Of a DNA stretch of 64,000 nt, positions 36,601 to 48,575 are shown one piece after another. The notes beneath the pieces are model-generated. The model made no database searches, was not told where the DNA came from, and worked only from the letters and a program-made list of their open reading frames with translations. Source of the stretch: Denticeps clupeoides (taxonomy: Eukaryota; Chordata; Actinopteri; Clupeiformes; Denticipitidae); NCBI RefSeq assembly GCF_900700375.1, contig NC_041708.1, forward strand, positions 4,373,313-4,437,312, written 5' to 3'. How positions within the stretch are numbered: position 1 is the first letter of the stretch; every line of letters begins with the position of its first letter. The translations under genes were made by a program, and so were the position numbers.

Positions 36601-39600
36601 CTAAGGCGAGACCAAGACCAAAACCAAAAACCGACTAGGGCTAGAATCGCCATCACATTACTCAGATCAACTGTAGAGAAAAATGCATTGCTGTAAAGTG
36701 TCATTACTCAATTCAAATTCATGTTATCTTTTTAATTATATTGCCCATATTTATTACTCATTTAAAAATCTCCCAGATTTGTCATAGTTATGAGGCCTGA
36801 AGGAAGATAATACTCTCATCAACCCTCCCCAATATCCTATAACTATTATCAGACCTCGTCAAGGGAAAGAGATGCGATGTAGCTGAAAGATGTTCATATT
36901 AAGTCTTAAGGCTATGTAATGATCCCTTGCTTTGAATTGAAGACAATGGACATTCACTGGCTGGTTCACTGATACACAGACTTAACAAAAAGTAGCGTAC
37001 GGAGCCCCTAAAGTATCATGAACTGCGCACAAGTAATTTAAAATGATTTACTCTAAATTCATTCACAAAATGTAAAATACTCACCTCATGATGGAAACTC
37101 ATATTCTGTGCATACTGCAAGATAACGGAGTCAGCTGACGGGAAGACTACACAGAGATCGGTCGTACTATTGACTTTTAGTCTATACTGGACCCAAATTT
37201 TACTGGAAATTTTCACAGTAGACTGTACTTCTCAAAGGGACCTATTATACTTCTCACATTGATTTATATGACAAGTTAAATGCTTTCGCTGTGAGCATTA
37301 TTGGCGGCTTCTCATAAAAAAACATTTGTCTAAATTCCTTCAAAACAAGCAGCGTCCCAAGAGTTAGCTTTAGAAATATTAAATATCTGTCCTTAACTTG
37401 TGACCACATACTGTGGTACAGAAACTTGTACGCACAGGATAATATTTTTTCCATTTTTACCATTTAGTTGTTAATTCCTGAACAAACAACTGTACTATGT
37501 GTGCATACACGATATTCTTTCTGAGACTGAGGAGTCTTTCCTCATAGGTTGACGACAAGAAATGCAGAAGTGTAGTTGTAGTTATTTGTATTATTTTTCA
37601 TGTTGCCAGATGTTACAGTTAAAAAAGGTAAACTCCAATCTCATAAATCCTGCCTTGTACCTGATCAACACATGCGGCTCCAGGGAGGGGCCCAACCTGT
37701 AATTACAGAATGTAAGCCGCTCTGGACAAGCTAAGTGAGTAATTGTAAATGTAAATTGGAATGGCAACAGTTCTGTTGGGAGCTGGGACACGAGAGCATG
37801 TGGAACAGGTCGTGGGTAAATGCTGATGTTAAGCGAGAACAGCATCACTGACAGCATCAATAGGTCGACTTTTTATTGTTTCTCGGCTCGCACAAAAATC
37901 TGACACTAGGTGGTGCAAAAGATCAATATTTCCAACAACAACAACAACAACAATATATGATTTGTAGCAAGGAGGGATAGTTCATAAATAGCAGCTCTGC
38001 AACATTTTTCTTTTTCAGGAACACAATATTTGCATGGTGCACAGAGTATATTGCAATTCAACGTGCTGCACTCTAAGAGCACAAAGCCTGTTTGAAATAG
38101 TTACGGCCGGTGTGTTACCTGAATAATGGTGATGATGGCCATGAACACAGGAGGCGGGCACAGGCGGTTCTGGTGGAAGTACCAGCGACGGTCTGTCTCA
38201 CATGGCAAAATCTCGTAGGCCACATATCGCACAAACCTCTTGTAGAGGCCGAGGCCTGTCTCGTCCAATAGGATCTCGCGCTGCAGAGTACGGCGTCCAT
38301 TTGCGATGGCCCGCCGAAAGCTGCTGCTGCGCTTGCTGTTCATCTGTGAAAGGGAGTAAGGAGAGTTAAAAAAAAAGATATTTTTTCAAGGATATGTTCG
38401 AGTTTCCAGACTTGTTAACTGCCAAACCACATTAAGAAATCATTGGTATGAGTTTGGCAATATCATGTATATTCTAGAATTAGCCACAGTTCCACTAAGA
38501 CAACCACATCGATGTCTTGTCCTTCATCCTTGCACTGCAATTACACTTGAATCAGCAGAAAGAACTAAACAAACAAAAAAAAAAGATTGGGTACACTGCC
38601 AAGCGTACCCACTGCTGCCATCAAATTTGCCTGTCTCTACAGCCCAATATAAACTGGTTACATGTCAATGAAAAAAATCCATCTGGATAACAACACTGCA
38701 CACAACAGGTTATAGAGAAGAAAATGTATATCACACATCTAATGTATACAGTACAGGCCAAAAGTTTGGACACACCCTCTCATTCAATGTGTTTTCTGTA
38801 TTTTCATGACCATTTACATTGGTAGATTCTCACTGAAGGCATCAAAACTATGAATGAACACCTCCACAGTCACCAGACCTGAACCCAATCGAGATGGTTT
38901 GGGGTGAGCTGGACCGCAGAGTGAAGGCAAAGGGGCCAACAAGTGCTAAACACCTCTGGGAACCCCTTCAAGACTGTTGGAAAACCATAATCGAGAGAAT
39001 GCCAAGAGTGTGTAAAGCAGTAATCAGAGCAAAGGGCGGCTATTTTGAAGGAACTAGAATATAAAACACGTTTCCAGTTATTTCACCTTTTTTTGTTAAG
39101 TACATAACTCCACATGTGTTCATTCATAGTTTTGATGCCTTCAGTGAGAATCTACCAATGTAAATGGTCATGAAAATAAAGAAAACGCACTGAATGAGAA
39201 GGTGTGTCCAAACTTTTGGCCTGTACTGTATATCTCCTTATATCTACACTACAATTCAAAAGTCTGGATGTACCTACTCATTTATGGATCTTGCATGATT
39301 TATATTATAGAACAAAACTGAAGACACAGGACTATGAAATGAACACACATGAGGTTATGTAATAAACAAAACAATAGCAAACAAGGTAAAGAGGAGAACA
39401 TTTGCGTCTTTCCAAAAGCAGCTTATTCACACTCTTGACTTCTCTCCACCACCTTAAGTTTCCTACAGTCCTGAAGGTTTATGCTGAACACTTTCTTATC
39501 TTCCACTCATGTTAATGAGCATCTCATGAAGCGGCTTTTGATAATGATGATGATGAGCAAAGCAGCCATGAAGGTAAAAAGAGGAGACTCTGATTAACTG

Positions 39601-42600
39601 ATTTAACATATTTCACTTTCTCCTAATACAACAAATACTAAATTCATTACTTCAATTTTTTGGGTATTTTACATCTCGTTAAAGCCTTGCTCCGAAACTT
39701 TTAGTTATTTTTCTGACTATCATAAAAGGGCTGGAGGACATTTATTTAACCTCAACATGGCTAGAACAATGGAGTTGGAAGCGCCAGGATAAAGTGTGCA
39801 GACTTGAGCTTTTAAAATAATAATAATGATCCTGGGAGACCAAGGGCTCTCACAGGCCGAGCCGGGGACACTCTGGCCAATCCGTCACATCTGTTCGACC
39901 GACCACACAGTAACACAGAAAACTGTTTGGATTGGAATGCAAGGTTCAGACAGTATGCAAACAGACAAATATAAGGGCCAAGAAGAGAGGAAAAAGATTG
40001 TCACACACACATACACATACACACATCATGCACACACACACTCATGCCAAATATAAGCTGACACAGTGGGAACACAGCTATTATAATTGTGTCCAGATTT
40101 AGAATGGTGCACACAAGTGCACATCCCAGATGATCCGTAATAGATGTATGCCTTTGTGCAAAGACTTATTTTACATATGTGAAGATGCATGTCTGGAGAT
40201 TTGTACCAAAATAGGTTTGCACCATTGATGCACATGCATTCAATATCGACTGTAACTAAAACTCATATTAAAGCACACATGCATATTTATAAATTCCTGG
40301 TTATTGTGAGATTTGCTCATTGTCTTCCCTTGAGGTACACATTGGTATTACAAGCCTGGCTGCTGGCTGGCGGCTGCTGTTAGCTAATTAGCATGCTAAC
40401 TTCATAAAATATCTCTGCACTGGAACACAAGAGAATACACACTTAACAAGTAATCTGGATATTCGGTGCCATTAGGTTTGCATGTATAGTAACCCAAAGG
40501 TTCAATTTCAATCAAATAATCAACAGAGATGCAGCCAACATCGTTAATTAGTTTTTTTTTTTTTCTCTACTTTTTCAAATTATAGTCCAATATGACAAAG
40601 GCTTTGTTGCTGCTTTTAGTTGAACCAACGTGCATGGGTCTTCAACCAGCATCACCCCCTATTTGCAATTCATTAGAATGATGCAGAAGAAACTGTCACG
40701 ACCATGCGGGCATGACGCGGCGGGTGCACGGAGAGGATGACGAGGAGTGACGAGGAACGAAGAATGAAGGACGCTTTCACCTGATATCACGAAAACGGGG
40801 TTTAATTGGTGAAGCACAAGACAGGGGAGACATTCGAGACATAAACACTGGTGAACATGGAACATAACGTTAAAGACCTGACAGCGAACAGAAACGAACA
40901 GGGCAGCTTTATACAATTAACACAGGTGAAAACGATTAGGGAACATTTCACAGGACAACAATGAAACTCCGGTCCGGATCCTGGACCGGAGTAACCCCCA
41001 TTTCGGACCGGATCCTGACAGAAACATTTTAAAATACAGCAGAAAAATCTAATGAATCACACACACAATTTACAAACTCTTATATGCACACACACACACA
41101 CACACACACACTCACGTTGACATGCTATCTGCTTCCTCTCCACTCTCTTTTCTTGACCCAGATTTCCACACGTCCATACATACCGCAGGTGTTCTATGTC
41201 TCTCCACCACAGACTTCTCTTAAAACAAGCACACTTCATGATTTAGTGATTATGGTCTAAAACCCAGGACAACCCGGCAACAGTGTGTCTGCGGTTTTGT
41301 GCACAGTGGGCATTATACGTTGTGTGCGTGTGTGTGCTTCTCTGCTTCTAGATGGTCTGTGTGTTTGATCGAACATGACCAACAGTCTCAGTGCACCAGA
41401 ATCACTGTTTCTTGATGGAGAGCGTAGGCTCCATTGACTAATTTATCACACTGGGTAACCAATCATAATCCTTGAATCCACCGATAGATGTGGTTTGGTC
41501 ATGGCTGTGGGCCCAAGATGACACTTTTGTGATGTCAACTGGTGGTCCATGCAAGAGGGGCATTAGGTGTAAGGAATGGAGGGAAACGGAAGAGAAAGGG
41601 AGGAGACTGGATCCCACGCTGCACTTGCTTGTGTGACGTATTGACAGGAAGGGGTTTAATTAGTCCAGAATGAGGATGTAGGGTGCGTGACAGCTGTCAA
41701 ACATGCCTATGTGCACATCATTTGTATCTAAGTATAGGAGAGCACTTATTTAAAGTAATAAATTATTTTAAATAGTAATTTCATGCAGCATATTTAATGA
41801 TTGTCTTAATATTTGGGTTGATTGACCTGTAATTCTTGACTAAAAGTTGTTTAAAACCATCCAACACTTTTTTTGTGTATGTGTGGTTGCGGGGGTGGGC
41901 CTTAACATTGGACAGTAGCTGCACACCAGTGACCTACCAATGAAGTAGAAACTGGGATTTTGAGGGGCGTGGCTTTTCAGGAAATGAGGACAATACAGTA
42001 ATGTGCTCTATTTTTGTGTGCTCTTTGATCTGTCACCTCACATTTTGTTAAGAACACATGTGCATCCGTGTGTTAGGAGTGTGTATTTGTGTGTACCAGG
42101 GCCAGAGTGTGGTACAGATTTTTGTCCATGAATTTAGGACCAACAAGAAACCTCAATCTTAACTGAGTCAAGGCAGAGCCATCACCGCAGTTGTCAGGAG
42201 GATGAATTCTACATGAGCAAAACGAGCTAAAGTTTCCACAAGTTCAGTTCTACATTCCTTGGCCATAGAGAGAACCTTACAAATAAAAAGTGTCATTCTT
42301 TGTGTTAATTGGTTACATTTACATATATGGCATTTGGTCCCCGCCCTTGGGTTACATTCAATGAAAGTAATCAGATCTGGTTCAGAAGGACCCTAAATAC
42401 GAACTCAATCATGCTATGCACTCTGTTGTAGTTTTTCCTGCATAAGGCAGACTGGAAGAAAGAGTTTATTGGTTGATGCTGTGTGTTTTATGCAGGCTGT
42501 ATTAAATAATACGGTCTCAGAAGCTGTATGTGGTGAGAACTCACCAGCTCGATGAGCTCCTGGTAACAGACCTGGCCGTGCTCGTTGGCGTGGACCAGAG

Positions 42601-43021
42601 CGAAGAGCATCTCCAGCTTGGTGGGGTCCAGCTGCAGCTCATGGTGCTGCACCAGACTGGCGAAGTTTTCTACCGCTACAAAACCAGTCTGATCTGGGTC
42701 CAGCTGTACACAAAACACACACACACACACACACGGTTCAAATGAGATCTGTAGTCTCAATTTTTAATGATCTGGGTAACTCACACTTTTACAGCCATTG
42801 CATCACCTCTTATAATTCCCCGTAGTGTGTGAGCATGTGTGTGTGTTAGCAAAAGGCATAATATTTTTCCAGGTGATGAATAGTTTATAGTCTCTGCGCG
42901 GGGAGGGTGGCTATATGCGTATTTGTTTTCCCCGGATAAATAATTAATGTTAAAAAGTTGTATGTTTTTGCAGAACATGGCGTAATTTTAGCTCTGTTTA
43001 CTCCGCTTTACACCACGCTTG

Positions 43022-43058
<37 letters not shown>

Positions 43059-44301
43059 AAAAAGGACAGAAAAGTGCTGAAATAAAAACACACACAACAT
43101 ATTTTGCCGTGCCCATCTGTTTCTGCCATGATTCACTCACACGCACACACTCACACACACACACGTGGCCCTGATAGTGTGTGAAAATTGCATCTTAACT
43201 CTGAGTCTCAGACGAAAAGCTGTTGGAAAGAACACAGGCCAATTGACAGCCCCTGTGAGGCAGCATCACTATTTGTTTAATGCCGGCACTGTGAGTGTCG
43301 CATGTGTGTGTGTGTGTGTGTTTGCATGTGGTAAACTGTGATTGTGTGTATTAATGTTTTCTAGCATTTAACAATGGTAGTGTGTGTGTGTACATTGCTA
43401 TTTAACAGTGTGTGTACTCGTTGTGTGTGCTTGGCCATGTGCATGTTGTATATTATGACTGTGTTAAATACATCTGCAAAATGGAGTGTGTGTGTGCGTG
43501 TGTGTGTGTGTGTGTGTGAGATGTATGAATTATTTTTTTCTTTCTGGGGTCACAGAGGAGAGAGACAGCAGACAGAGTGAGAGGATGAGCCTGAGGACGG
43601 TGTGAGGGGGGGGCGGAGAGAGGGATGGTGAAAAAGCGGGGAAACGGAGTGATTGAACAGAGAGGAGGGAGCTCTGACATGCTGCTGCGGCGTTGTCATG
43701 GATACTGCGTGCAATATGTGACACGCTCTCACAATGCTTTTCAGGGAGGGCGAGAAGGAGCGAGTGAGGAAGAAAGAGGAAGACGGAGCGAAGGAGAGCG
43801 AAGGGAGAGAGACGGGGGGGAAAGGTTAAAAGACTGGAGGAAAGAAACTGCCGACGTGTCTGAGGGTGCGAGGGAGGAATAGAGGAACGTGGAAAGAGGG
43901 TGGACGAGCCATGACACAGGTGTAAGGAGAAGAATAACTGGAATGATTTAGCTGTGTGTGTGTGTGTGTGTGTGTGTAGTAGTAGTGGGTAAGACCAATG
44001 GTTCTCAAGTCCACTTCTGGAAGACCCCCAACCAGATGCTTATGAAAAGGCTAATGATAATTAGTGGGTTGGTCGTCCAGGACCAGGACTGCAGCCCACT
44101 CTGCTGTCCCCTTCGCCTTGTTCCTATTTTTCTCGTTCTTCAAACATCCTGGGTCTCACATGGTGCTCAAATAACCACTGACACACACACACACACACAC
44201 ACATCGTCAGTGTGAGTACACGAGGCTGCAGCATTATTCAGCGAGAACCCACCACTGCTGCAACATGCCTATATGGGCTACTCTGTGTGTATCTGTGTGT
44301 A

Positions 44302-44332
<31 letters not shown>

Positions 44333-44816
44333 TAAGCTAAAAATAGCTCCACTTCAGCATTGTTTCCCTGCGCAGGAATAGACCAATAAACTTTCACAAG
44401 GCAGAACCAGATACACACCCACAAACAACCCAGGCTGCTGACTGATGAGTCTTTTGTGACCCCTGGCCCTAATGGCAGAGGACTGATCCCGCCTCCCGCT
44501 TTGAATGATTGGCCGTCAATCAGCCTTAATCCCCCAATCACAGCATAACATCAAGATGGATTAGCCATTCAGTCAGAAACGAAGAGGCCATTACACACAC
44601 AGTTTTGTACATGGCTCAATCAATGGATTTGATCACACACACACACACACACACACACACAGATAGAACCTTACAACCATGCACACATGAATGGATGGAT
44701 GGATGAATGGATGAATGGATGAATGGATGTATGGCCTGTTCCTCACCTCAGCTCCAGCACTGTACCTCACCTGGGGCTTTCCCACAAGTCTGCCCTTTTA
44801 ATACACACACACATAT

Positions 44817-44858
<42 letters not shown>

Positions 44859-45018
44859 ATAACTGAAGCACCATGCTAACCACCTAATATTGTCTGGACA
44901 TCGGTACAATCACCCCTTCACCCTTCATGCACTCACACACACACGGATGCAGAGGAGACCGTAACCATAGTAACCCTACCTGCTCTTGGATGAGCTGATA
45001 CAGGGAGCTCCTATCCAT
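33619..45018 (-). CDS. rhbdl1: Rhomboid-like intramembrane serine protease 1
   Basis: Eight coding exons: 45018-44980, 42703-42545, 38343-38119, 36152-36004, 35923-35811, 35198-35098, 34468-34408 and 33890-33619; 1119 nt, 372 aa (human 373). Exon 1 encodes [13 protein letters not shown]. Exon 2 gives the EF-hand-like module [18 protein letters not shown] ... [11 protein letters not shown]. The linker [20 protein letters not shown] precedes the rhomboid fold. The catalytic dyad is intact: Ser246 in GGSGGVYAL and His311 in [11 protein letters not shown]; the L1-loop region is present ([30 protein letters not shown]). The end [12 protein letters not shown] matches human. Rhomboids cleave single-pass membrane proteins in secretory and plasma membranes; the substrate of RHBDL1 is not settled. 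Introns 1-3 are long and repeat-rich (Tc1-like, solo LTR, CA tracts). Confidence 0.96.
36500..36650. repeat. degenerate ACCAAGACCAAGAC direct repeat
   Basis: The phrase GGGTACCAAGACCAAGACAC occurs twice about 45 bp apart, with further AGACCAAGAC variants around it, in rhbdl1 intron 3. It is a short local tandem-like array of unknown class. Confidence 0.6.
37697..37760 (+). repeat. SINE family A, tail remnant
   Basis: GTAAGCCGCTCTGGACAAGC then GTAAATGTAAAT resembles the family tail; the tRNA head is absent. A weak call because of the short length. Confidence 0.45.
38749..39228. mobile_element. Tc1-like element, young internally deleted copy
   Basis: Perfect ends CAGTACAGGCCAAAAGTTTGG / CCAAACTTTTGGCCTGTACTG between TA target duplications, with long inverted terminal regions. 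The 480-bp interior still reads the C-terminal Tc1 transposase on the plus strand ([20 protein letters not shown] ... [10 protein letters not shown], then stop). That includes the catalytic Glu of the DDE triad in PIEMVWGE. The rest of the transposase is deleted, so it is non-autonomous. It lies in rhbdl1 intron 2. Confidence 0.9.
39243..39560. repeat. second Tc1-like/MITE fragment
   Basis: CACTACAATTCAAAAGTCTGG begins a relative of the Tc1-like family (compare CAAAAGTTTGG), followed by ACTCATTTATGGATC and CAAAACTGAAGACACAGG. It adjoins the younger element ending at 39228. Similar blocks lie at 11215-11420. Confidence 0.5.
40694..41020 (-). mobile_element. solo LTR of an LTR retrotransposon
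   Basis: A 327-bp fossil in rhbdl1 intron 2, bounded by TG...CA ends (inverted pair TGTCA/TGACA) and a perfect 5-bp target duplication GAAAC (40689-40693 and 41021-41025). On the minus strand it has a TATA-like TATAAAG and an ATTAAA signal, as in LTRs. No internal coding region remains, so it is probably a recombination product. The family is likely Gypsy-like or a related fish LTR group. The exact duplication suggests moderate age. Confidence 0.75.
41082..41111. repeat. (CA)n microsatellite
   Basis: About 14 CA units in rhbdl1 intron 2. This is one of many CA/TG runs in the rhbdl1 region; larger ones are listed separately. Confidence 0.85.
43553..43930 (+). repeat. polypurine-rich tract
   Basis: About 380 bp in which the plus strand is dominated by G and A (GAGAGAGACAGCAGACAGAG, GGTGTGAGGGGGGGCGGAGA, AGGGAGAGAGACGGGGGGG), interrupted by a short mixed segment at 43680-43740. 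It lies in rhbdl1 intron 1 and starts just after a (TG)n tract at 43488-43518. Confidence 0.75.
44640..44875. repeat. cluster of CA and GGAT microsatellites
   Basis: (CA)n at 44636-44660, a GGATGGATGAATG-type tetranucleotide array at 44691-44730, and a long (CA)n at 44820-44858, all within 350 bp upstream (plus-strand sense) of rhbdl1 exon 1. Confidence 0.9.
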
Positions 45019-45560
45019 ATACCGTCCTGGGGTTCAGGAGGATGCCACGGTAAGAAGGGCATACACACACACACGGCCAGTGTGGCTCACACATACGCGC
45101 ACACACACACGGCCAGCTCCTCAGTCTGTCCTCTCTGGCAGAGCTCCTTTATGACGCCACACACACACACACTCGTTCTGGGGCTCAGCATCTGGGTGCG
45201 ATGGAGATTTCCTGGTTCCTCTTAGTCGCTTGTGGGGAACCCACACACAGTCCTTTCAGATCTACACACACACACACACAAAATCAGCTTACACACACAC
45301 GCCGCAGTTCCAGAAACCACTCTCGCTCCCGCCCCCCCTCTCTCTGCAGCTCTCCCTCCTTCCCTCGGTCCCTTCCCGGGTCGCTCTCCCTCGCTCTGTC
45401 GTTCTCTCTCTCGCCCAGCCTCCTGTCTACATCTCCTGCTGCCAGTCTGTTTTCTGCCTCTTCTTTCCTCACGGTCTCGGCTTCTCACTCTTTCTGTCTC
45501 TGCCTCACCTTAATCTCCCTCTCTCCCTCTCCCTCTGCATTGAATACAAATTAGTGAGGG
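45019..45560 (-). promoter_or_regulatory. rhbdl1 upstream / 5' UTR region
   Basis: Sequence 5' of the rhbdl1 start codon. The plus strand at 45317-45540 is almost pure pyrimidine (CTCTCCCTCC-type runs), so the sense strand is a long GA-rich tract. CA runs lie at 45061-45080 and 45265-45300. No TATA box was identified and the transcription start is unknown. Confidence 0.45.
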
Positions 45561-45946
45561 GAGGGAGGTGGCGCCATAGGGCCAATAAGAGTCGAGTGGG
45601 CGTGGCCAGACGATGCAGCTTTCTCTACACTACTGCAGCGTCTTAGACAGAGGAGACACACACACAAATAAGAAAATTCCCACCTCACAGCAGCAGACAC
45701 ACACGTACGTGACAAATATACAATCTTACACACACATCCCGTCTGATGTAGAACAGAGGAGTGTGACCGGAGGCGATCCCCAGGGTTGAAAAACAGACGT
45801 ACTGAGGCACAGTAGAGGCTGATTGCAGAGAAAGTAAAAAGACGGGAGGGTGATGGAGACGTCATGCAGAAGATGAAAACCAACGCCGCTACTGATTTCT
45901 GCATCACAAACAGTTCCCTGTACAGGCCACTTAAATAATCAAGTCT

Positions 45947-45978
<32 letters not shown>

Positions 45979-46117
45979 AACAAACAAGAGATCTCAACCT
46001 GTCCTTCACTCATGGAGATAAATGAAGAACCATAGATGCAAAGTTTTAATTGCAAACACGTATGTATGAGTAATGAATGTAACTGTATGTAAGTATATAG
46101 CTATTATAGCTGTACAT

Positions 46118-46243
46118 AACGACCCAGGTTCAACCCCACTTACTTCCACCGTGTCCCCGAGCAAGACACAAAGGGAATTGTCCCTGTCACTACTGATTGT
46201 AATTTGCTCTGGATAAGATGTTATATTCTGTGGATGTAAATGT
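46118..46243 (+). repeat. SINE family A, internal-deletion copy
   Basis: CGACCCAGGTTCAACCCCAC (B box), GTGTCCCCGAGCAAGACAC, CTGTCACTACTGATTGTAA and TTGCTCTGGATAAG are in family order. The CTTAACCCTGAGTGTCTCC block is missing. Confidence 0.65.
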
Positions 46244-46969
46244 AGCTATTAAGTGTAAATGTATGCATACACGTCCAGTGGGGACATGTCCACCTCACAA
46301 TATTTCTTTTTCAATTCCTTCTATTCTGTCTGTGTAAAACATAACGAACACTTTTCTATTGTTCAGTAAACTACTAGTTACAATTGCAATTGCTGTTAGT
46401 GGCTGAAACTGGTCAAAAATAGAACAGTACAGTCATACAGCTATATAATGATAATGATATAACAATAAGGGTTCAACAGACAAGAATGAAACAGGAGAGT
46501 TTGGTGCAATTTGGTTGAGCTCATAGGAATAGAATGGAAGCAACTTTTTAAAGTGGTTTCTCTTTTTAAATTGAAAAAAATATATTTTTAACACTGTGTA
46601 TACCAACGTGGCTGGTATTCAATTGTCATGGTGTACATTTGTTATAACAGTAAAAAATATTTCTTGACCAAATGTCATCATATGACATGTACTGTAAAGG
46701 GTATAGGCAATATTTTTTAAAAACTCTAAGGTTATATGTTATTAAGACATTTTTTAATGCCATTGCTTTGTTCACTTAAAGCGACTGCTTGCTCAAGTGA
46801 AAGCCACGTTATGCTCTGCAGTGTTAGACAGTACGCTGTACAGCATCTGTTCTTCCTGCACTTGTGTGAGGTCATCATTTACACTCAGGGCTCTGACGTA
46901 GGCGCGTCAGATTCAGTAGCAGTCACCAGACACAGCGAAACTGACGCCAGAGGTCACAACTCACCGTAC

Positions 46970-46973
<4 letters not shown>

Positions 46974-47017
<44 letters not shown>
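46974..47017. repeat. (TG)n microsatellite
   Basis: Roughly 20 perfect TG units, among the longest in the window. Confidence 0.95.
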
Positions 47018-47019
<2 letters not shown>

Positions 47020-48151
47020 CATTCACAAGCAGGATTTTGACTCCAATTCATTTAAAATTGGTGTAAATCATGCCCCAAATGTTTCAAGAAATGTTTCATT
47101 TAATCTCATTGAATTAACAGGATGACATCTGGAACATTGGCTGCAACAATTCAAATGAATTCCTTAGTCCTCACAGTCCCTACCACATGCAGAATGAATG
47201 CAATTACCATTAGTTCTTGCTTGATTAGCTGGCAATGACGATCAGTTCCATTAGTCCTTTGTGTATGCAGTAATTGTGAGATCAAATCACCAAAAATAAT
47301 CTCTTCACTTTCTTCTGGTGGAATGTGTAATATTTGGTATTTATTCTTACCAAAACATAAATCTAGCCATTTATGTCCAAACGAATTGATTGTTTCATGC
47401 TCAATTTATTCTCTAAGATTTAAACTGTTTAAACTGAATGCTGGAATTTTAGCACCAAAAGACAAATGTCTGAAAAGGCAACTTGTCTCTCCGGGCACAC
47501 AACAAGCCCTTTGTTATAAATATAAAGTGGCACTCCACGTCCACTGTCAGATGCATCTGTGGTTGTTTTCTGTTCTCTCAGACAAACAAAATGCCTTCGT
47601 CACACGCTCATTCAGGACTTCAGCACATCAACTGGTCGTCAGTGGTGCTCACATTCCGGGTGACCTCCTAACTCAGCTCTGAGGACAGCAGGGCCCAGCT
47701 CTCGCCCTCTCATTCGCCCTCTGGTGGACGTGATAACAATTACCAAGGCCTGCAGAATGTCCCCATCCTATTGCAGAACAGTGCAGTGGCCTTTGATAGA
47801 CCCTGCAGTTGACACCCTCCACACTTGACCCTTCTGCACACAAGGAAAAACGCCACTAAATATAAAACTCTAGGAGAGAGAAGAAGGAAAGGAAAACTGC
47901 GAGAAAGGAGACTGCAATTGGAAAAATAATGGAAAAATGTCCATTCTGAAGAACCCTGGAACTGTAGCTTATATGGTGTTGGTGGCTGTGGTGACCCTCT
48001 GGTACATTTCATGCTGGGTCGCTTTGTTAGAAGCTCATTACCAGGAACCAGGATCTAGAGTAACTCAGAGAGAGACAGATAAGACTTGGATGGCTGTGAC
48101 CGAGTGGTTATGGTAGATGCCTGTGTACATGGCCCAGGTGGACTATCTAGG

Positions 48152-48297
48152 ACTGCCTAGGTGAGAAGAGGCCAATTCAACAAATTTTGTTAATGTAACG
48201 ATGAAAAAAAATAAATATATATATATATATATATATTTTTTTTTTCATCGTTACATTAACAAAATTTGTTGAATTAGCCTCTTCTCACCTAGGCAGT
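48152..48297. repeat. long near-perfect hairpin (foldback)
   Basis: The left arm starts ACTGCCTAGGTGAGAAGAGG at 48152 and runs to the A tract at about 48212. The right arm, about 48236-48297, is its reverse complement with one visible mismatch (GGCCAAT against GGCTAAT). A short (AT)n forms the loop. Arms are about 60 bp. There is no coding capacity. A second TA run (48298-48314) follows, then repeat R copy 3. Confidence 0.9.
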
Positions 48298-48340
48298 ATA
48301 TATATATATATATAGATCTATCTAAACTGTTTACAGCAGA

Positions 48341-48575
48341 ATTTTCTTGGTTTCATGAAACGATGACATGTGTGCAGAGAGAAAGCGTCTCTGTTATATT
48401 GTTCTCTGAGCAGCAACACAATATTGTTCTCCATCTGTAGACCTTCGCTTGTAGGAGATCATTCATTAGTTTACAGAGATGTTAGAGACACCCAGTAGCG
48501 CATATCTACATATCAAAATTCAAATAATGGCCACTTTCAACTTTTAATCATTAGTGTTTGTGTTTTTACACTTTT
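48341..48575 (+). repeat. unnamed interspersed repeat R, copy 3
   Basis: TTGGTTTCATGAAACGATGA, TTGTTCTCTGAGCAGCAACA, ATTGTTCTCCATCTGTAG and CTTGTAGGAGATCATTCAT repeat the family order. It retains the 5' block (TCATGAAACRATGACATG) shared with copy 1 and the 3' block shared with copy 2, so it is the most complete of the three. Confidence 0.7.

Larger units (their letters stand above)
45561..48150. other. intergenic, repeat-rich, no gene seen
   Basis: Contains (CA)n at 45948-45973, a diverged SINE A at 46118-46243 and a perfect (TG)n of about 20 units at 46974-47017. The rest is AT-rich and unremarkable. The longer open frames (for example 47323-47682 plus) have no resemblance to known proteins and no splice context. 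Confidence 0.45.

Noticed and set aside
44820-44858. CRISPR-like array
   Set aside because: The repeats are simple CA microsatellites with no spacers; none of the regular repeats in the window has a repeat-spacer structure.
47323-47682. 119-codon plus-strand frame as a novel gene
   Set aside because: Composition and codon use look random, with no splice sites, no start context and no conserved motif.
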